Assembly: GCF_016756595.1 (NCBI RefSeq)
Contig: NZ_AP023257.1
Span: 2,000,001-2,064,000, forward strand
Origin: Mesorhizobium sp. L-2-11
Lineage (GTDB): Bacteria > Pseudomonadota > Alphaproteobacteria > Rhizobiales > Rhizobiaceae
DNA: 64,000 nucleotides
Reading direction: 5' to 3'
The notes beneath the pieces are model-generated. The model saw only the letters and a program-made list of their open reading frames with translations, was not told where the DNA came from and did not search any database. Of the stretch, positions 51,572 to 62,071 are shown one piece after another. The position numbers were made by a program, and so were the translations under genes. The first letter of the stretch is position 1. Each line of letters opens with the position of its first letter.

Positions 51572-54412
51572 TTACTGCCCCAGCCGTTCGAGCAGCACCG
51601 GCACATGCACCTGATCGGATTTGTAGTTGCCGGTCAGCATGTACATCATGATGTTGACGCCGGCGCGCAGCGCATAAATGCGCTGCATCGGATCTGACGG
51701 CACGGTCGGCAATAGCGGGTCGCCATTCTCGTCGACCGCCCAGGCGCCGGCGAAATCATTGGCGGTGATCATGATCGGCGAGACGCCGTCGCCGGTGCGT
51801 ACCGGGCGGTTCTCGGTGTTGCTGGCTTCGAGCGACGCTGCAACCCAGAGCGGGCCACCGGCGAAGCGTCCGGGAAACTCAGGCAGGATGTAGAAGGATT
51901 TGGTCAGCACATGGTCCTCGGGCACCGGCTCCAGCGCCGGCACGTTGAGGTTGCCGAGTATGTCGCGCAGGCGCTCCGTCGCCGGGCTGGCCTGCTCCGC
52001 GCCGATGCCGGTGGCGAACTGGTCGCGCGTGTCGAACAGCACCGTGCCACCCTGCTGCATATAGGCGTCGACGCGGGCGATCGCGGCCTGGCTCGGCATC
52101 GGTGCGGCAGGATCGATCGGCCAGTAGATCAACGGATAGAAGGCAAGCTGGTCCCTCGAGATATCGACGCGGGCCGGCGCCCCCGGCTCGAGCGCGGTCT
52201 TCTCGATCAGGAAGCGGGTCAGGCCCTCCAGCCCGGCCTGGCTGATCGAATCGACGCTCCGGTCGCCGGTCTGCACATAGCCGATCCGGGTTTTCGAAAT
52301 GTCCTCGATCGCCCGTTCGTCGCCAGGTTTGGCATCACCGGATTTGGCATCCTCGGCGCGGGCGATGTCGATGTGGCCGACCACGGCGCCGAGCGCAATC
52401 AGCAGGGCGGCGGTGGTTGCGGCGGCCGTGCCGGCGCGGCGCGGCCGGCGCGAGAACAGGCCGCCCATCCAGAACACCGCCAGCGTGTCGAGCACCATCA
52501 GCAGGAGAGCTGCCGCCACCAGCGGGCCCTTCAAATTGTGCGATTCGTCGAAAGCGTACTGGATGGTGGTGACCGGCACGGTGATCTGAGGACGCACCAA
52601 CGGTGCCAAGCTGCTTTCGGCATTGAGCAGATTGTGGGCGACGACGCCGGTGTCGGATCCGTACAGGCCGGGCGGATTCTCGAACGTCACCGGCAGCGGG
52701 CCGGCACCCGGCACCAGCGGCCGTGCATCCGGCGTCGGCGGCACCAGCGTGCCATCGGCTGATATCATGCGGTAGGGCGCCAGCGAGGCGGCGGCTGCTT
52801 CGGCATTGGCGACCGCCGCACCCTGGTTGCGTGACAGTTGGACGATGCGGCGCAGCATCTCGACGAAGCTGCCGGAGATCGGCAGGTTCGACCAAGTCGC
52901 CTCCGGCGTGACATGGAACAGGACAAGGGTGCCCTTGCCCTTCTTCATCCCGGTCACCAGCGGCGTGCCGTCGGCAAGCGTCGCCCAGCTGCGCTCGACG
53001 ATATCGGGCGTCGGCTCGGCCAGCACCTGCCTGGAGACGGTGACCTCGGCGGGCGGAGCGAGATCGGCGAAGGGGCCGGTCTTCGGAAAATCGGTGACCG
53101 GCTGCGGCGTCGTCCACGACAGCGCACCGCCGAGCGAGCGCTCGCCGGTGCGCAGCCTGACCGGCAGCAGGTCGTCGTCATTGCCGGCGGCGACCAGCCG
53201 CGAGCCGGCGAACCGCACCAGAGTGCCGCCATTGTCGACCCAGTCGACCAGCCTTTGCCGCACCTGCTGCGGTATGGTGCCGACATCGGCCATGACGATC
53301 ATCGCCGGCTTTTGGTCGAGCAGCTGCGGGATGGCCTCGGCAAGGTCGGCGCTCGACGGCTCGGCCAGATCGGCGAAGGGCTGCAGCGCGCGGCGGATGT
53401 AGTACAGCGGCGACAGAAGCGGCTGCGCCTGGTCGGCTTCGGCCTGCGACAGCAGTCCGACGCGGCGGCGCTTGGAACTCTCGTCGAGCACGCGGACGGC
53501 ACCGGCCTGCCGCTGACCGTCGAGCGCGATCGAGGCGAAGTCGTTGCGCAGCTCGAAAGGCACCGCCATCGTGCCGGTGGCGGTGGATTCGCCGGGCGAG
53601 AAGGTCAGCGTGGCGTCGGCGATGCGGCGGCCCTTGTCGTCGAATGCGCCGGCGGTCACCTGAGCCGGCGCCGGATCGCCCGGTGCGCGGATTGCGGTCA
53701 GCTCGAAGCCGTCGACCTGGTTGTCGGCGCCGGTCAGGCCGATCAGGCCAGGCCGGTCGGAGGCGGCCCAGACGACACGGGCGGCGTTCTTCGACAGAAG
53801 CGTGTTGAAGGCGGCCTCGTCGCCTTCCGCCGCCAGCCCATCGGCGAGCACGGCGACGCTGGCGCCCGGCAAGCTCTCCAGGGTTGCCGCAACGCGGGCA
53901 TAGACGGCCGGGCGGTCGGTCGGGATCGGCCGCGGCTTTGCCGCGCGCAGCCGGTCGAGCGCAGTGGCGGCGTCGAACGGGCCGATCTCGGCATTCGGTT
54001 TTTCGGCAGTGAAGGCGATGATGACAGGCACGTCGTTGGAGCTGGCATCGGCGATCAGCCGTTCGGCAGTGGCGACGCGCTGGCCCCAGTCGGCGGCACT
54101 TGCCCAGTCATTGTCGATAACCAGCGCAAGTGCGGCGCCCTCGGCCGGCAGTCTTTCACGCGGGTTGAACACAGGTTCGGCGAGCGCCGCAACGATAAGG
54201 GCCGCCATCAGCAGCCTGAGCAGGGTCAGCCACCACGGACTCTGTTGCGGCGTCTCCTCGCGCTTCAGCACGCGGGCCAGGATCTTCAGCGGCGGGAAGA
54301 CCTCGGTCTGCGGCTTGGGCGGGGTGAACCGCAAAAGCCACCAGATCACCGGCAGGGCCAGAAGGCCCCACAGCACCATCGGCGCCCCGAAGGAGAGCGG
54401 CAGCCAGCTCAT
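51572..54412 (-). CDS. DUF4159 domain-containing membrane protein with BatA-like N-terminus
   Basis: A 946-residue protein. The N-terminal ~90 residues (SFGAPMVLWGLLALPVIWWL, then LLRLLMAALIVAALAEPVFN) are the two-helix BatA domain. Further spans lie near residue 620-690. The C-terminal ~210 residues are DUF4159 (GLEGLTRFLIEKTALEPGAP, QLAFYPLIYWPIDPA, GGTVLFDTRDQF, then RIYALRAGVNIMMYMLTGNY). It overlaps the DUF58 gene by 4 bases and is followed after 3 bases by the amidotransferase-like gene, so all are one operon with moxR. The biochemical role is not established. Confidence 0.9.
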   Translation of the reverse strand: MSWLPLSFGAPMVLWGLLALPVIWWLLRFTPPKPQTEVFPPLKILARVLKREETPQQSPWWLTLLRLLMAALIVAALAEPVFNPRERLPAEGAALALVIDNDWASAADWGQRVATAERLIADASSNDVPVIIAFTAEKPNAEIGPFDAATALDRLRAAKPRPIPTDRPAVYARVAATLESLPGASVAVLADGLAAEGDEAAFNTLLSKNAARVVWAASDRPGLIGLTGADNQVDGFELTAIRAPGDPAPAQVTAGAFDDKGRRIADATLTFSPGESTATGTMAVPFELRNDFASIALDGQRQAGAVRVLDESSKRRRVGLLSQAEADQAQPLLSPLYYIRRALQPFADLAEPSSADLAEAIPQLLDQKPAMIVMADVGTIPQQVRQRLVDWVDNGGTLVRFAGSRLVAAGNDDDLLPVRLRTGERSLGGALSWTTPQPVTDFPKTGPFADLAPPAEVTVSRQVLAEPTPDIVERSWATLADGTPLVTGMKKGKGTLVLFHVTPEATWSNLPISGSFVEMLRRIVQLSRNQGAAVANAEAAAASLAPYRMISADGTLVPPTPDARPLVPGAGPLPVTFENPPGLYGSDTGVVAHNLLNAESSLAPLVRPQITVPVTTIQYAFDESHNLKGPLVAAALLLMVLDTLAVFWMGGLFSRRPRRAGTAAATTAALLIALGAVVGHIDIARAEDAKSGDAKPGDERAIEDISKTRIGYVQTGDRSVDSISQAGLEGLTRFLIEKTALEPGAPARVDISRDQLAFYPLIYWPIDPAAPMPSQAAIARVDAYMQQGGTVLFDTRDQFATGIGAEQASPATERLRDILGNLNVPALEPVPEDHVLTKSFYILPEFPGRFAGGPLWVAASLEASNTENRPVRTGDGVSPIMITANDFAGAWAVDENGDPLLPTVPSDPMQRIYALRAGVNIMMYMLTGNYKSDQVHVPVLLERLGQ

Positions 54413-55322
54413 GCGCGGATCCTCCCGGCTGAGCTGTTATCGACGGTCATCGCCATGTGGACACGCACCAGCGCATCGGAGGCGAGGCGGTCGGTGTGGT
54501 TGACGGTAAAACTCCAGCCGAGCCGCTTGCACCAGTCGGTCAGTTCCTGGCGGCGGGCGATGTAAAGCAGTCGGTAGTCATCGCCCAGCGTTTCGGCGCG
54601 GCCGGCGGTCAGCTTGTCGCCGGTCTCGGGATCGGTGAATTCGGTGCGGCCGGCATAGGGGAATCTCTCCTCGGCCGGGTCGGCGACCTCGATCAGATGG
54701 GCACGCACGCCGTGGCGGGCGAGCACGTCAAGCCAGGCGATGGTGTCCTCGACCGGGTCGAGGAAGTCGCTGACGATGACGATGTCGCAGAAGCGGCGGA
54801 TGGCGGACAGGTCGGGCTTTGCCGGCAATTCGCCGGCATGGGTGAGTTGTGCTGCGATGCGCTCGGCGCCGTTGCGGGCGGTGAACGGATCGGTCAGCCC
54901 GGGCCAGGCGATGCGCTCGCCGCTGCGCGACAGAAGCTCGGCCATGGCCAGCGCCAGCACCAGCGCGCGGGACTCTTTCGAGACGGTGGCGCCGGTCGAT
55001 TTGTAGAGCATCGAAGGCGAGGGATCTGCCCACAGCCACACCGTATGGGCGGCCTCCCATTCGCGGTCGCGCACGTAGATGTGGTCGTCGCGGGCCGAGC
55101 GGCGCCAGTCGATACGCGAGGAGTCGCCCTCGACATAGGGCCGGAACTGCCAGAAATTCTCGCCGATGCCGCGCTTGCGGCGGCCGTGCCAGCCGGCGAT
55201 CACCGTGTTGACGATGCGACGCGCCTCGACCAGCAGGTCCGGCACCAGCGACGCCCGCAACCGGCCGCGGGCGAGCGCGTCATGCGTCGCCGCCGGTGCC
55301 TGGGCCTCGCCTATACGCGCCA

Positions 55323-55323
<1 letters not shown>
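54409..55323 (-). CDS. DUF58 domain-containing protein
   Basis: A 304-residue protein. IGENFWQFRPYVEGDSSRID with WRRSARDDHIYVRDREWE is the DUF58 hallmark (Y-x-x-GD-x-x-x-IDW). VWLWADPSPSMLY is a VWA-like metal-site start (D-x-S-x-S), and CDIVIVSDFLDPVEDTIAWL is the following strand. The start ATG at 55323 overlaps the moxR stop by one base. DUF58 proteins regularly pair with MoxR ATPases, which are thought to load or remodel them. Confidence 0.93.
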
Positions 55324-56327
<1,004 letters not shown>

Positions 56328-56472
56328 GCGGCATCGATCCTTCTCGTTGGAAATACCGGCTTGCAGCTTCGACGCCACAGAGTGCCGCGATTCGGCCTCG
56401 CGTGGCGCCCGTCCTGAACTTAAATCACTGACTTAGGCTGACAAGCGGAACAACAGTGACTATTTCGTGACC

Positions 56473-57102
56473 ATGACAGAACGCGCCGACGATCGTGAAG
56501 GAAGTTTGACGACCGCGACCGAGGCGCGCGGACTGGAGGCGCTGATCTCGCGTGCCGCCCGCGCTGGCAAGGGGGCGGCGCCGGTGGAGCGTTGGAATCC
56601 GGCTTTTTGCGGCGATCTCGACATGGAGATCAGACAGGACGGCACCTGGTTCTACCAGGGCACGCCGATCGGTCGCATGCCGCTGGTGCAGCTGTTTTCC
56701 TCGGTGCTGCGCAAGGATGAAGACGGCAGGACCTATCTGGTGACGCCGGTGGAAAGGGTCGGCATCCGCGTCGTCGACGCGCCGTTCATCGCCGTCGAGA
56801 TGGATGTTTGCGGCACCGGCGCTGGCCAAGTCATCACCTTTCGTACCAATGTCGGCGATGTGGTCGAGGCCGGGCCGGAGCATCCGCTGCGCTTTGTCGA
56901 CGAGGAGGCGACCGGCGGCCTGAAACCCTATGTGCTGGTGCGCGGGCGGCTGGAAGCGCTGGTGGCGCGGCCGGTTATGTATGAATTGGTCGAGCATGGC
57001 GAGGAGATCGAGGTCGGCGGCAGAAGGATGTTTGCCGTCCGCTCGAACGGGGCGGTCTATCCGATCATGCCGGCGGAAAAGCTGCAGCGGCTGAGCGCAT
57101 GA
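56473..57102 (+). CDS. DUF1285 domain-containing protein
   Basis: A 209-residue cytoplasmic protein. VERWNPAFCGDLDMEIRQDG, TWFYQGTPIGRMPLVQLFSS and DGRTYLVTPVERVGIRVVDA are the DUF1285 core, a compact beta-rich fold of unknown function. It is 62 bases upstream of a Nudix gene and then cca, an order that I recall as common in Rhizobiales. GTG 56467 is an alternative start. Confidence 0.88.
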   Translation: MTERADDREGSLTTATEARGLEALISRAARAGKGAAPVERWNPAFCGDLDMEIRQDGTWFYQGTPIGRMPLVQLFSSVLRKDEDGRTYLVTPVERVGIRVVDAPFIAVEMDVCGTGAGQVITFRTNVGDVVEAGPEHPLRFVDEEATGGLKPYVLVRGRLEALVARPVMYELVEHGEEIEVGGRRMFAVRSNGAVYPIMPAEKLQRLSA

Positions 57103-57162
57103 TCGGGCAGCGCCAAATGGCCAGCGCAAGACGGATTGGGGCATGATGGACCAGGTGACGCG

Positions 57163-57795
57163 ATGGACCAGATGACAGGGACGCCGTTTTCGGCCGAGGA
57201 TTTTCGCGCCCGCGTCGCGGCGCAGCCGCTGGCGCATGCCGCCGATGATTATGGCGACCATCGCTTCAACCCCGGCCATCCGCGTCTGAAGCTGGCAAAG
57301 GCGCTGCGCGATGCCGCGGTGCTGATCCCTGTGGTCGATCACGGACGCGACGCCACGGTTCTGCTGACCAAGCGGGCGGAAAACCTGCGCAACCATTCGG
57401 GGCAGGTGGCCTTTCCCGGCGGCACGATCGACCCGAGCGATGCAAGCCCGGAGGCGGCGGCATTGCGCGAGACATTCGAGGAGATCGGGCTCGGCCAGGA
57501 CCGGGTCGAGATCATTGGCCGCATGCCCGATTACGTCTCCGGCAGCGGCTACCGGATCGCTCCGGTGCTGGCAATCGTGCGGCCGGGCTTTTCACTGACG
57601 CTGAATTCCGAGGAGGTCGACGCAGCTTTCGAGGTGCCGCTCCGCTTCCTGATGGATCCGGCCAACCACGGCCGCGACAGCCGCATGTGGAACGACTTGG
57701 AGTGGGTCTTCTACGAGATGCCCTATGAGGGGCAGCGCATCTGGGGGGTCACCGCCGGCATCATCCGCACGCTTTATGAAAGGCTCTATACGTGA
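57163..57795 (+). CDS. Nudix hydrolase, CoA pyrophosphatase type
   Basis: A 210-residue Nudix enzyme, probably splitting coenzyme A or its derivatives at the pyrophosphate. The Nudix box begins GGTIDPSDASPEAAALRETF and runs on to EEIGL. Just before it stands LTKRAENLRNHSGQVAFPGG, the extra motif that marks the CoA pyrophosphatase (NudL/PCD1) group. AGGTGA 4 bases upstream supports ATG 57163. It overlaps the cca start by 4 bases (GTGA). Confidence 0.92.
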   Translation: MDQMTGTPFSAEDFRARVAAQPLAHAADDYGDHRFNPGHPRLKLAKALRDAAVLIPVVDHGRDATVLLTKRAENLRNHSGQVAFPGGTIDPSDASPEAAALRETFEEIGLGQDRVEIIGRMPDYVSGSGYRIAPVLAIVRPGFSLTLNSEEVDAAFEVPLRFLMDPANHGRDSRMWNDLEWVFYEMPYEGQRIWGVTAGIIRTLYERLYT

Positions 57796-59060
57796 GCGGC
57801 CGAGTGTCGCTCGAGGGCAAAGCCGACTGGCTCGGCGAACGGCATTTGCAGCGCCTGCTGGCGGCGCTTGCGGATGGCGGCGAGGAGGCGCGTATTGCCG
57901 GCGGCGCGGTGCGCAATGCGCTCATCGGCCAGCCGGTCGCCGACGTCGACATCGCCACCACGACCGTGCCCGATGAAACCATCCGCCGTGCCGAGGCGGC
58001 GGGCTTCAAGGCCGTGCCGACCGGCATCGAGCACGGCACCATCACAATTGTTGCCGGCGGCAAGCCGTTCGAGGTGACCACGCTGCGCGCCGATATCGAG
58101 ACCGACGGGCGGCGGGCAAAAGTGTCGTTCGGGCGCGATTGGAAGGCCGATGCGGAACGGCGCGATTTCACCATCAACGCGCTCTATGCCGAGGCCGACG
58201 GCACGATCATCGACCTGGTCGGCGGCATCGCCGATATCAAGGCGCGGCGGCTACGCTTCATCGGCGATCCGGAAGCGCGCATCCGCGAGGATTATCTGCG
58301 CATCCTGCGCTTTTTCCGCTTCTTCGCCTGGTATGGCGACGGCCGGCCGGATGCCGAAGGGCTGAAGGCTTGCGCCCGGCTCAAGGAGGGGCTTCGCCAA
58401 CTCTCGGTCGAGCGCGTCTGGTCCGAACTGAAGAAGCTGCTGTCGGCCCCCGATCCATCGCGCGCCCTGCTGTGGATGCGCCAGGCGGGCGTGCTCACCA
58501 GCGTTCTGCCGGAGAGCGAGAAATGGGGCATCGATGCGATCCATGCGCTGACCAGGGCCGAGAAGGATCTCGGCTGGACGCCGGACCCGCTGCTCAGGCT
58601 GGAAGCGATCGTGCCGCCGGACGCAGCGCGGATGAAGACGCTGGCCGAGCGGTTGAGGTTCTCCGTCAGCGACGCCAGTCGTCTCAGGCAGTGGGCGCTG
58701 ACAGCGCCCGTCGAGCCGAAGACGACCGAAGCGGAACTCGCAAAACGGCTCTATCGTGGCGATCGTCAAGGCCTTGTTGATCGCTTGCGGCTGTCGCTCG
58801 CTTCCGCTCGTGCCCGAGCGGTCGAGGACAACGACGCGCTGCTCGAAGCCGGCGGCTTCTCGCGGCTGCTGGCCTTTGCCGGAAAATGGAAAAAACCCGA
58901 CTTTCCGGTCAGGGGCGCCGATCTGACGAGGCTTGGCGCGTCGCCCGGGCCAAAACTCGGCGCAACCCTTAAGAACCTCGAAAACGAGTGGATCGAGTCC
59001 GGCTTTGCGCTGGATCGCGGCGCACTCCTCGAGCGCGCCGCAGAAGCACTCGAAAACTGA
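57792..59060 (+). CDS. cca: CCA tRNA nucleotidyltransferase
   Basis: Adds or repairs the 3' CCA of tRNAs. The 422-residue class II enzyme has the catalytic core IAGGAVRNALIGQPVADVDI (GG-x4-...-DxD), EVTTLRADIETDGRRAKVSF, ERRDFTINALYAEADGTIID and FIGDPEARIREDYLRILRFF. The C-terminal half is helical and holds the tRNA tail. It starts at GTG 57792 inside the Nudix stop. Alphaproteobacterial forms often lack the HD domain of the E. coli enzyme, and none is evident here. Confidence 0.95.
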   Translation: MSGRVSLEGKADWLGERHLQRLLAALADGGEEARIAGGAVRNALIGQPVADVDIATTTVPDETIRRAEAAGFKAVPTGIEHGTITIVAGGKPFEVTTLRADIETDGRRAKVSFGRDWKADAERRDFTINALYAEADGTIIDLVGGIADIKARRLRFIGDPEARIREDYLRILRFFRFFAWYGDGRPDAEGLKACARLKEGLRQLSVERVWSELKKLLSAPDPSRALLWMRQAGVLTSVLPESEKWGIDAIHALTRAEKDLGWTPDPLLRLEAIVPPDAARMKTLAERLRFSVSDASRLRQWALTAPVEPKTTEAELAKRLYRGDRQGLVDRLRLSLASARARAVEDNDALLEAGGFSRLLAFAGKWKKPDFPVRGADLTRLGASPGPKLGATLKNLENEWIESGFALDRGALLERAAEALEN

Positions 59061-59098
59061 TGCATGTCCGCAAAACTGCGTAGCGCGCTTTAGGCAAA

Positions 59099-59284
59099 TC
59101 AGGCCGCGTCGCGAGCCTTCTCGATGCGCGAACGGATCGCTTCAATCATCGTCTCGCGAATAATCGTCTCGCCATGCGTCTCACGCATATGCTCGACGGC
59201 GCGCCGCATGACCTCGGCTTCCTCGTCGGCGCGCGTATGCCAGTCACAACCCGGAACGAGCGAGCCGCAGTGGAATTCTTTCAT
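59099..59284 (-). CDS. DUF1059 domain-containing small protein
   Basis: A 61-residue protein. MKEFHCGSLVPGCDWHTRAD begins the DUF1059 pattern (C-x-x-x-x-PGC-x-x-x), with HMRETHGETI as the closing histidine motif; the paired Cys and His suggest metal binding. GGAG about 8 bases upstream supports the start at 59284. Function unknown. It is convergent with cca across 38 bases. Confidence 0.83.
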   Translation of the reverse strand: MKEFHCGSLVPGCDWHTRADEEAEVMRRAVEHMRETHGETIIRETMIEAIRSRIEKARDAA

Positions 59285-59455
59285 CGGATTTCTCCCTTTT
59301 CCTCCCCGGAGCGCCGCCCATTTGCTTGAACGCGGAAGCTCCAGCACCTTTGATCGACGCATGATCCCCGTCTGAAACCGGGTGTCGGTATTCGGGTCAT
59401 GCGCTGGCCGAGCAAGCATAACACGGTCGAATGGTTTTGGTTGCCGCAAAGTCCG

Positions 59456-59481
59456 AAAAGGCGGAGCATCGCTGCTCCGCC
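59456..59481 (-). terminator. Rho-independent terminator
   Basis: On the minus strand, GGCGGAGCA (59481-59473), a 4-base loop and TGCTCCGCC (59468-59460) form a perfect 9-bp stem followed by TTTT. It lies 53-78 bases beyond the stop of the DUF1344 gene, which it probably terminates. Confidence 0.8.
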
Positions 59482-59533
59482 ATCTTACGCTACCCCAGAG
59501 GCAAGACCTCGTCTTGCTCCAGCGGGCAGGCGA

Positions 59534-59794
59534 TCACTTCACGATCCTGACTGCCTCGGCAATTTTGTGCTTGCCGCTCATGTCCCACGAAACGCGGACC
59601 TTTTCGCCGGCCTTCAGGCCAGGATTCTTGAAGGCCTTGGGCAGCGTAAAGGTAGATCCGTTATCCAGAACAAGGCTCATGGCCGTTCCATCATAGGTCT
59701 TGACCGTGCCCGTGGTGTGCTTGACCGCTGCAAAGGCAGCGCCACCAGAGGCAAGAACGGCAGCAGCCGCAACCGACATAATAAGCTTGCGCAT
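59534..59794 (-). CDS. DUF1344 domain-containing periplasmic protein
   Basis: An 86-residue protein with a signal peptide (LIMSVAAAAVLASGGAAFA, cleavage near residue 22). The mature part (HTTGTVKTYDGTAMSLVLDN, then LPKAFKNPGLKAGEKVRVSW) is the small beta-barrel-like DUF1344, frequent in Rhizobiales. Function unknown. A terminator follows it, so it is probably monocistronic. The 247 bases upstream, toward hemF, contain nothing recognised. Confidence 0.88.
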   Translation of the reverse strand: MRKLIMSVAAAAVLASGGAAFAAVKHTTGTVKTYDGTAMSLVLDNGSTFTLPKAFKNPGLKAGEKVRVSWDMSGKHKIAEAVRIVK

Positions 59795-60041
59795 GGCATG
59801 CTCTCCTGGAAAATGAGGGCACCATTTTGGGAAGGTGCCCCACTCAATGATGGGCCGTCCGGTCGCGTCGGGTCGCGGTTCCAGGGAGGCAAGAACCGCC
59901 GGCGTTTCCCGGCCCGGAACGAAAAATAGTCCTGTTTTTTCAACTGGATATTAGACGAAAAAGATATTCTGCGCGCCACATTCGACGCCAAAATCCGGCG
60001 AATTGGACCTCATTGCGGCTCACGTCCGACTCACCGAGATT

Positions 60042-60956
60042 TTACGGCCATTTCACCTCTGGCGGCAGGCTGGACAGGATCGCGGCGACGTTGCCGCCGG
60101 TCTTCAGCCCGAAGATGGTGCCGCGATCGTGAAGCAAGTTGAATTCGACATAGCGGCCGCGGCGAATGAGCTGTTCTTCGCGGTCGCCGTCGGTCCAGTT
60201 GTCGTTGAAATTGGCCCGCACCAGATGCCCGTAGACGACGAGAAAAGTGCGACCGACATCCTGGACGAAGTTGAAATCGGCGTTCCAGCCGCCTCTGTCC
60301 TCGTCCGAATGCAGCCAGTCGAAGAAGATGCCGCCGGTGCCGCGTGGTTCGTTGCGGTGCGGCAGATAGAAATACTCGTCGCACCAGGCCTTGAATTTCG
60401 CGTGGTCGGCGACGCCAGCGTGCTTCTCGCAGGCGAATTGCATGGCGCGGTGGAAGGCGACTGTGTCCGGGTCGTCCTGGGAACGGCGACGGTCGAGCAC
60501 CGGCGTCAGGTCGGCGCCGCCGCCGAACCACTGGCGCGAGGTGACGACCATGCGCGTGTTCATGTGCACCGCCGGCACGTTGGGGTTCCACGGATGGGCG
60601 ATCAGCGAGATGCCGCTCGCCCAGAAGCGCGGGTCTTCCTCGGCGCCCGGCATCTGCTTCCTGAACTCCGGCGAAAACTCGCCATAGACGGTGGAGGTGT
60701 GGACGCCGACCTTCTCGAAGACGCGGCCACGCATCATCGACATGATGCCGCCGCCGCCCTTGCCGGCGTCACGCTCCCACGGCGTCTTTTCGAAGCGGTC
60801 GGGCGACCATGAGGCCTGCGGCCCCTGCAGGTCCTGCTCGATCTGCTCGAAAGCGGCGCAGATGCGCTCGCGCAACGTTTCGAACCACAGCCGCGCCTTC
60901 ATCTTCTTCTGTTCGATGTCGGCCGGCAGCCCCGCCGGTATTTCGGGTCGTTGCAA
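60042..60956 (-). CDS. hemF: Oxygen-dependent coproporphyrinogen-III oxidase
   Basis: Decarboxylates coproporphyrinogen III to protoporphyrinogen IX with O2 in heme synthesis. The 304-residue protein has [58 protein letters not shown] and [20 protein letters not shown], all family signatures. The start is TTG 60956, with GGAG about 7 bases upstream; the next ATG (60902) would remove 18 residues. It is divergent from a small hypothetical gene. Confidence 0.96.
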   Translation of the reverse strand: MQRPEIPAGLPADIEQKKMKARLWFETLRERICAAFEQIEQDLQGPQASWSPDRFEKTPWERDAGKGGGGIMSMMRGRVFEKVGVHTSTVYGEFSPEFRKQMPGAEEDPRFWASGISLIAHPWNPNVPAVHMNTRMVVTSRQWFGGGADLTPVLDRRRSQDDPDTVAFHRAMQFACEKHAGVADHAKFKAWCDEYFYLPHRNEPRGTGGIFFDWLHSDEDRGGWNADFNFVQDVGRTFLVVYGHLVRANFNDNWTDGDREEQLIRRGRYVEFNLLHDRGTIFGLKTGGNVAAILSSLPPEVKWP

Positions 60957-61061
60957 ATGCTGTCTCCGGTTGGGGGGCGTACCCCGACAAATGACTCGTC
61001 TTTTGTGGCCGCGATCCCTAATCTCTTAGGTGCAAGGGTCAAGTGTGAATGGAGTACTTTC

Positions 61062-61319
61062 GTGCGCACCCCGGCAAGACCGCCGCTGGATGGCCTGAAG
61101 AAGAGGCTCGACCGTTCGCGCGCCGAGCGCGAGCGCATGCCGCGCGACGGGTTTTTGCGCGAGACCTTCGTTCTGCCGCGCTCCGATGCGCGGCTCAAGG
61201 CGAAGGAATGGTTCGAGCGCTTTCCCAAGCAGGCCTACTGGACCGAGATCGAAAGCTGGTTCGAGCGGCCGGGCGACGTCATCGAATTCACCATCAGGCG
61301 TTTGCCGGCAGCGGATTAG
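61062..61319 (+). CDS. Small conserved-looking hypothetical protein
   Basis: An 85-residue basic, soluble protein: arginine-rich N-terminal half (LDGLKKRLDRSRAERERMPR), then ARLKAKEWFERFPKQAYWTE and a final strand VIEFTIRRLP. No family recognised. GGAG at 61051-61054 is 7 bases before GTG 61062, which makes translation likely. Longer reading from 60951 runs over the hemF start region and is less credible. Confidence 0.6.
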   Translation: MRTPARPPLDGLKKRLDRSRAERERMPRDGFLRETFVLPRSDARLKAKEWFERFPKQAYWTEIESWFERPGDVIEFTIRRLPAAD

Positions 61320-61349
61320 AATCTGGCGGGACGGGCCTTCCCAGGCAAA

Positions 61350-61440
61350 TTGCTAAGGCCGGCGCTGCCCCTCATTGTCTTGCCCGTCCTCCGCAGCGCT
61401 GGCTGCATCTGCGGAGGGTGGACCGGACATTTCTACTCGA
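61350..61440. repeat. Degraded family-B repeat with an inserted hairpin
   Basis: GGCCGGCGCTGCCCCTCATT matches the edge of the family-B repeats, but the central palindrome is replaced by CCTCCGCAG (61388-61396) and CTGCGGAGG (61409-61417), which form another stem. It lies beyond the soxR stop and the convergent small gene and may terminate either. Confidence 0.55.
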
Positions 61441-61458
61441 TTGCTCTGAAGCGTAGCG

Positions 61459-61911
61459 TCAGGGGGATGAAGGGACCAATAGTCTTCTAGCCCCTGTTCC
61501 TTCCTTCGCCAGCCGGTCGCCCTTGTTGCGCAGCGGGCATTTGTCGATCGACATGCAGCCGCAGCCGATGCAGTCGGTCAGCCCGTCGCGCAGCTTTTTC
61601 AACTGGGCAATCTTGCGATCGAGCTGGTCGCGCCAGGCGGTTGAAAGCACATTCCAGTCCTCGCGCGTCGGCGTGCGGCCTTCTGGCAGCGATGCCAATG
61701 CCTCGCCGATCTCGGCCAGCGAGATGCCGACCTCCTGTGCCACCTTGATGATCGCCACCCGCCGCAGCACGTCGCGGCCGTAGCGCCGCTGGTTGCCTGA
61801 CGTGCGGTGGCTGCGGATGAGTCCGCGCGCTTCGTAGAAATGCAGCGCCGACACTGCCACCCCGCTGCGCGTGGCCACCTGGCCGACCGTCAATTCCGTC
61901 ACCGCAGCCAT
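61459..61911 (-). CDS. soxR: Redox-sensitive transcriptional activator SoxR
   Basis: A 150-residue MerR-family regulator that senses redox-cycling compounds through a [2Fe-2S] cluster. [20 protein letters not shown] with [20 protein letters not shown] is the winged helix, and [15 protein letters not shown] carries the four cluster cysteines (C-x2-C-x-C-x5-C). A sox box lies directly upstream. No soxS is expected in alphaproteobacteria; SoxR there controls target genes directly. Confidence 0.96.
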   Translation of the reverse strand: MAAVTELTVGQVATRSGVAVSALHFYEARGLIRSHRTSGNQRRYGRDVLRRVAIIKVAQEVGISLAEIGEALASLPEGRTPTREDWNVLSTAWRDQLDRKIAQLKKLRDGLTDCIGCGCMSIDKCPLRNKGDRLAKEGTGARRLLVPSSP

Positions 61912-61928
61912 TCGAATTTTCCGCTTGA

Positions 61929-61946
61929 CCTCAAGTTAAGTTGAGC
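61929..61946. promoter_or_regulatory. SoxR box
   Basis: CCTCAAGTTAAGTTGAGC matches the SoxR consensus CCTCAAGTTAACTTGAGG at 16 of 18 positions. On the plus strand TTGACC (61925-61930) and TAACGA (61950-61955) flank it with a 19-base spacer, the long spacer expected for MerR-type activation. It may serve soxR autoregulation, a plus-strand transcript, or both. Confidence 0.85.
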
Positions 61947-62071
61947 TTGTAACGAAGAAACCCTTGATATGCAAACCGCAGGAGAAGGCGATGTGCGCCT
62001 GGGTAAGAGTGACAAGCGACGGTGAGGTGATTGGCCAGAAAGCGACCATGCTCGGTGCGCCTCTGCAAATC

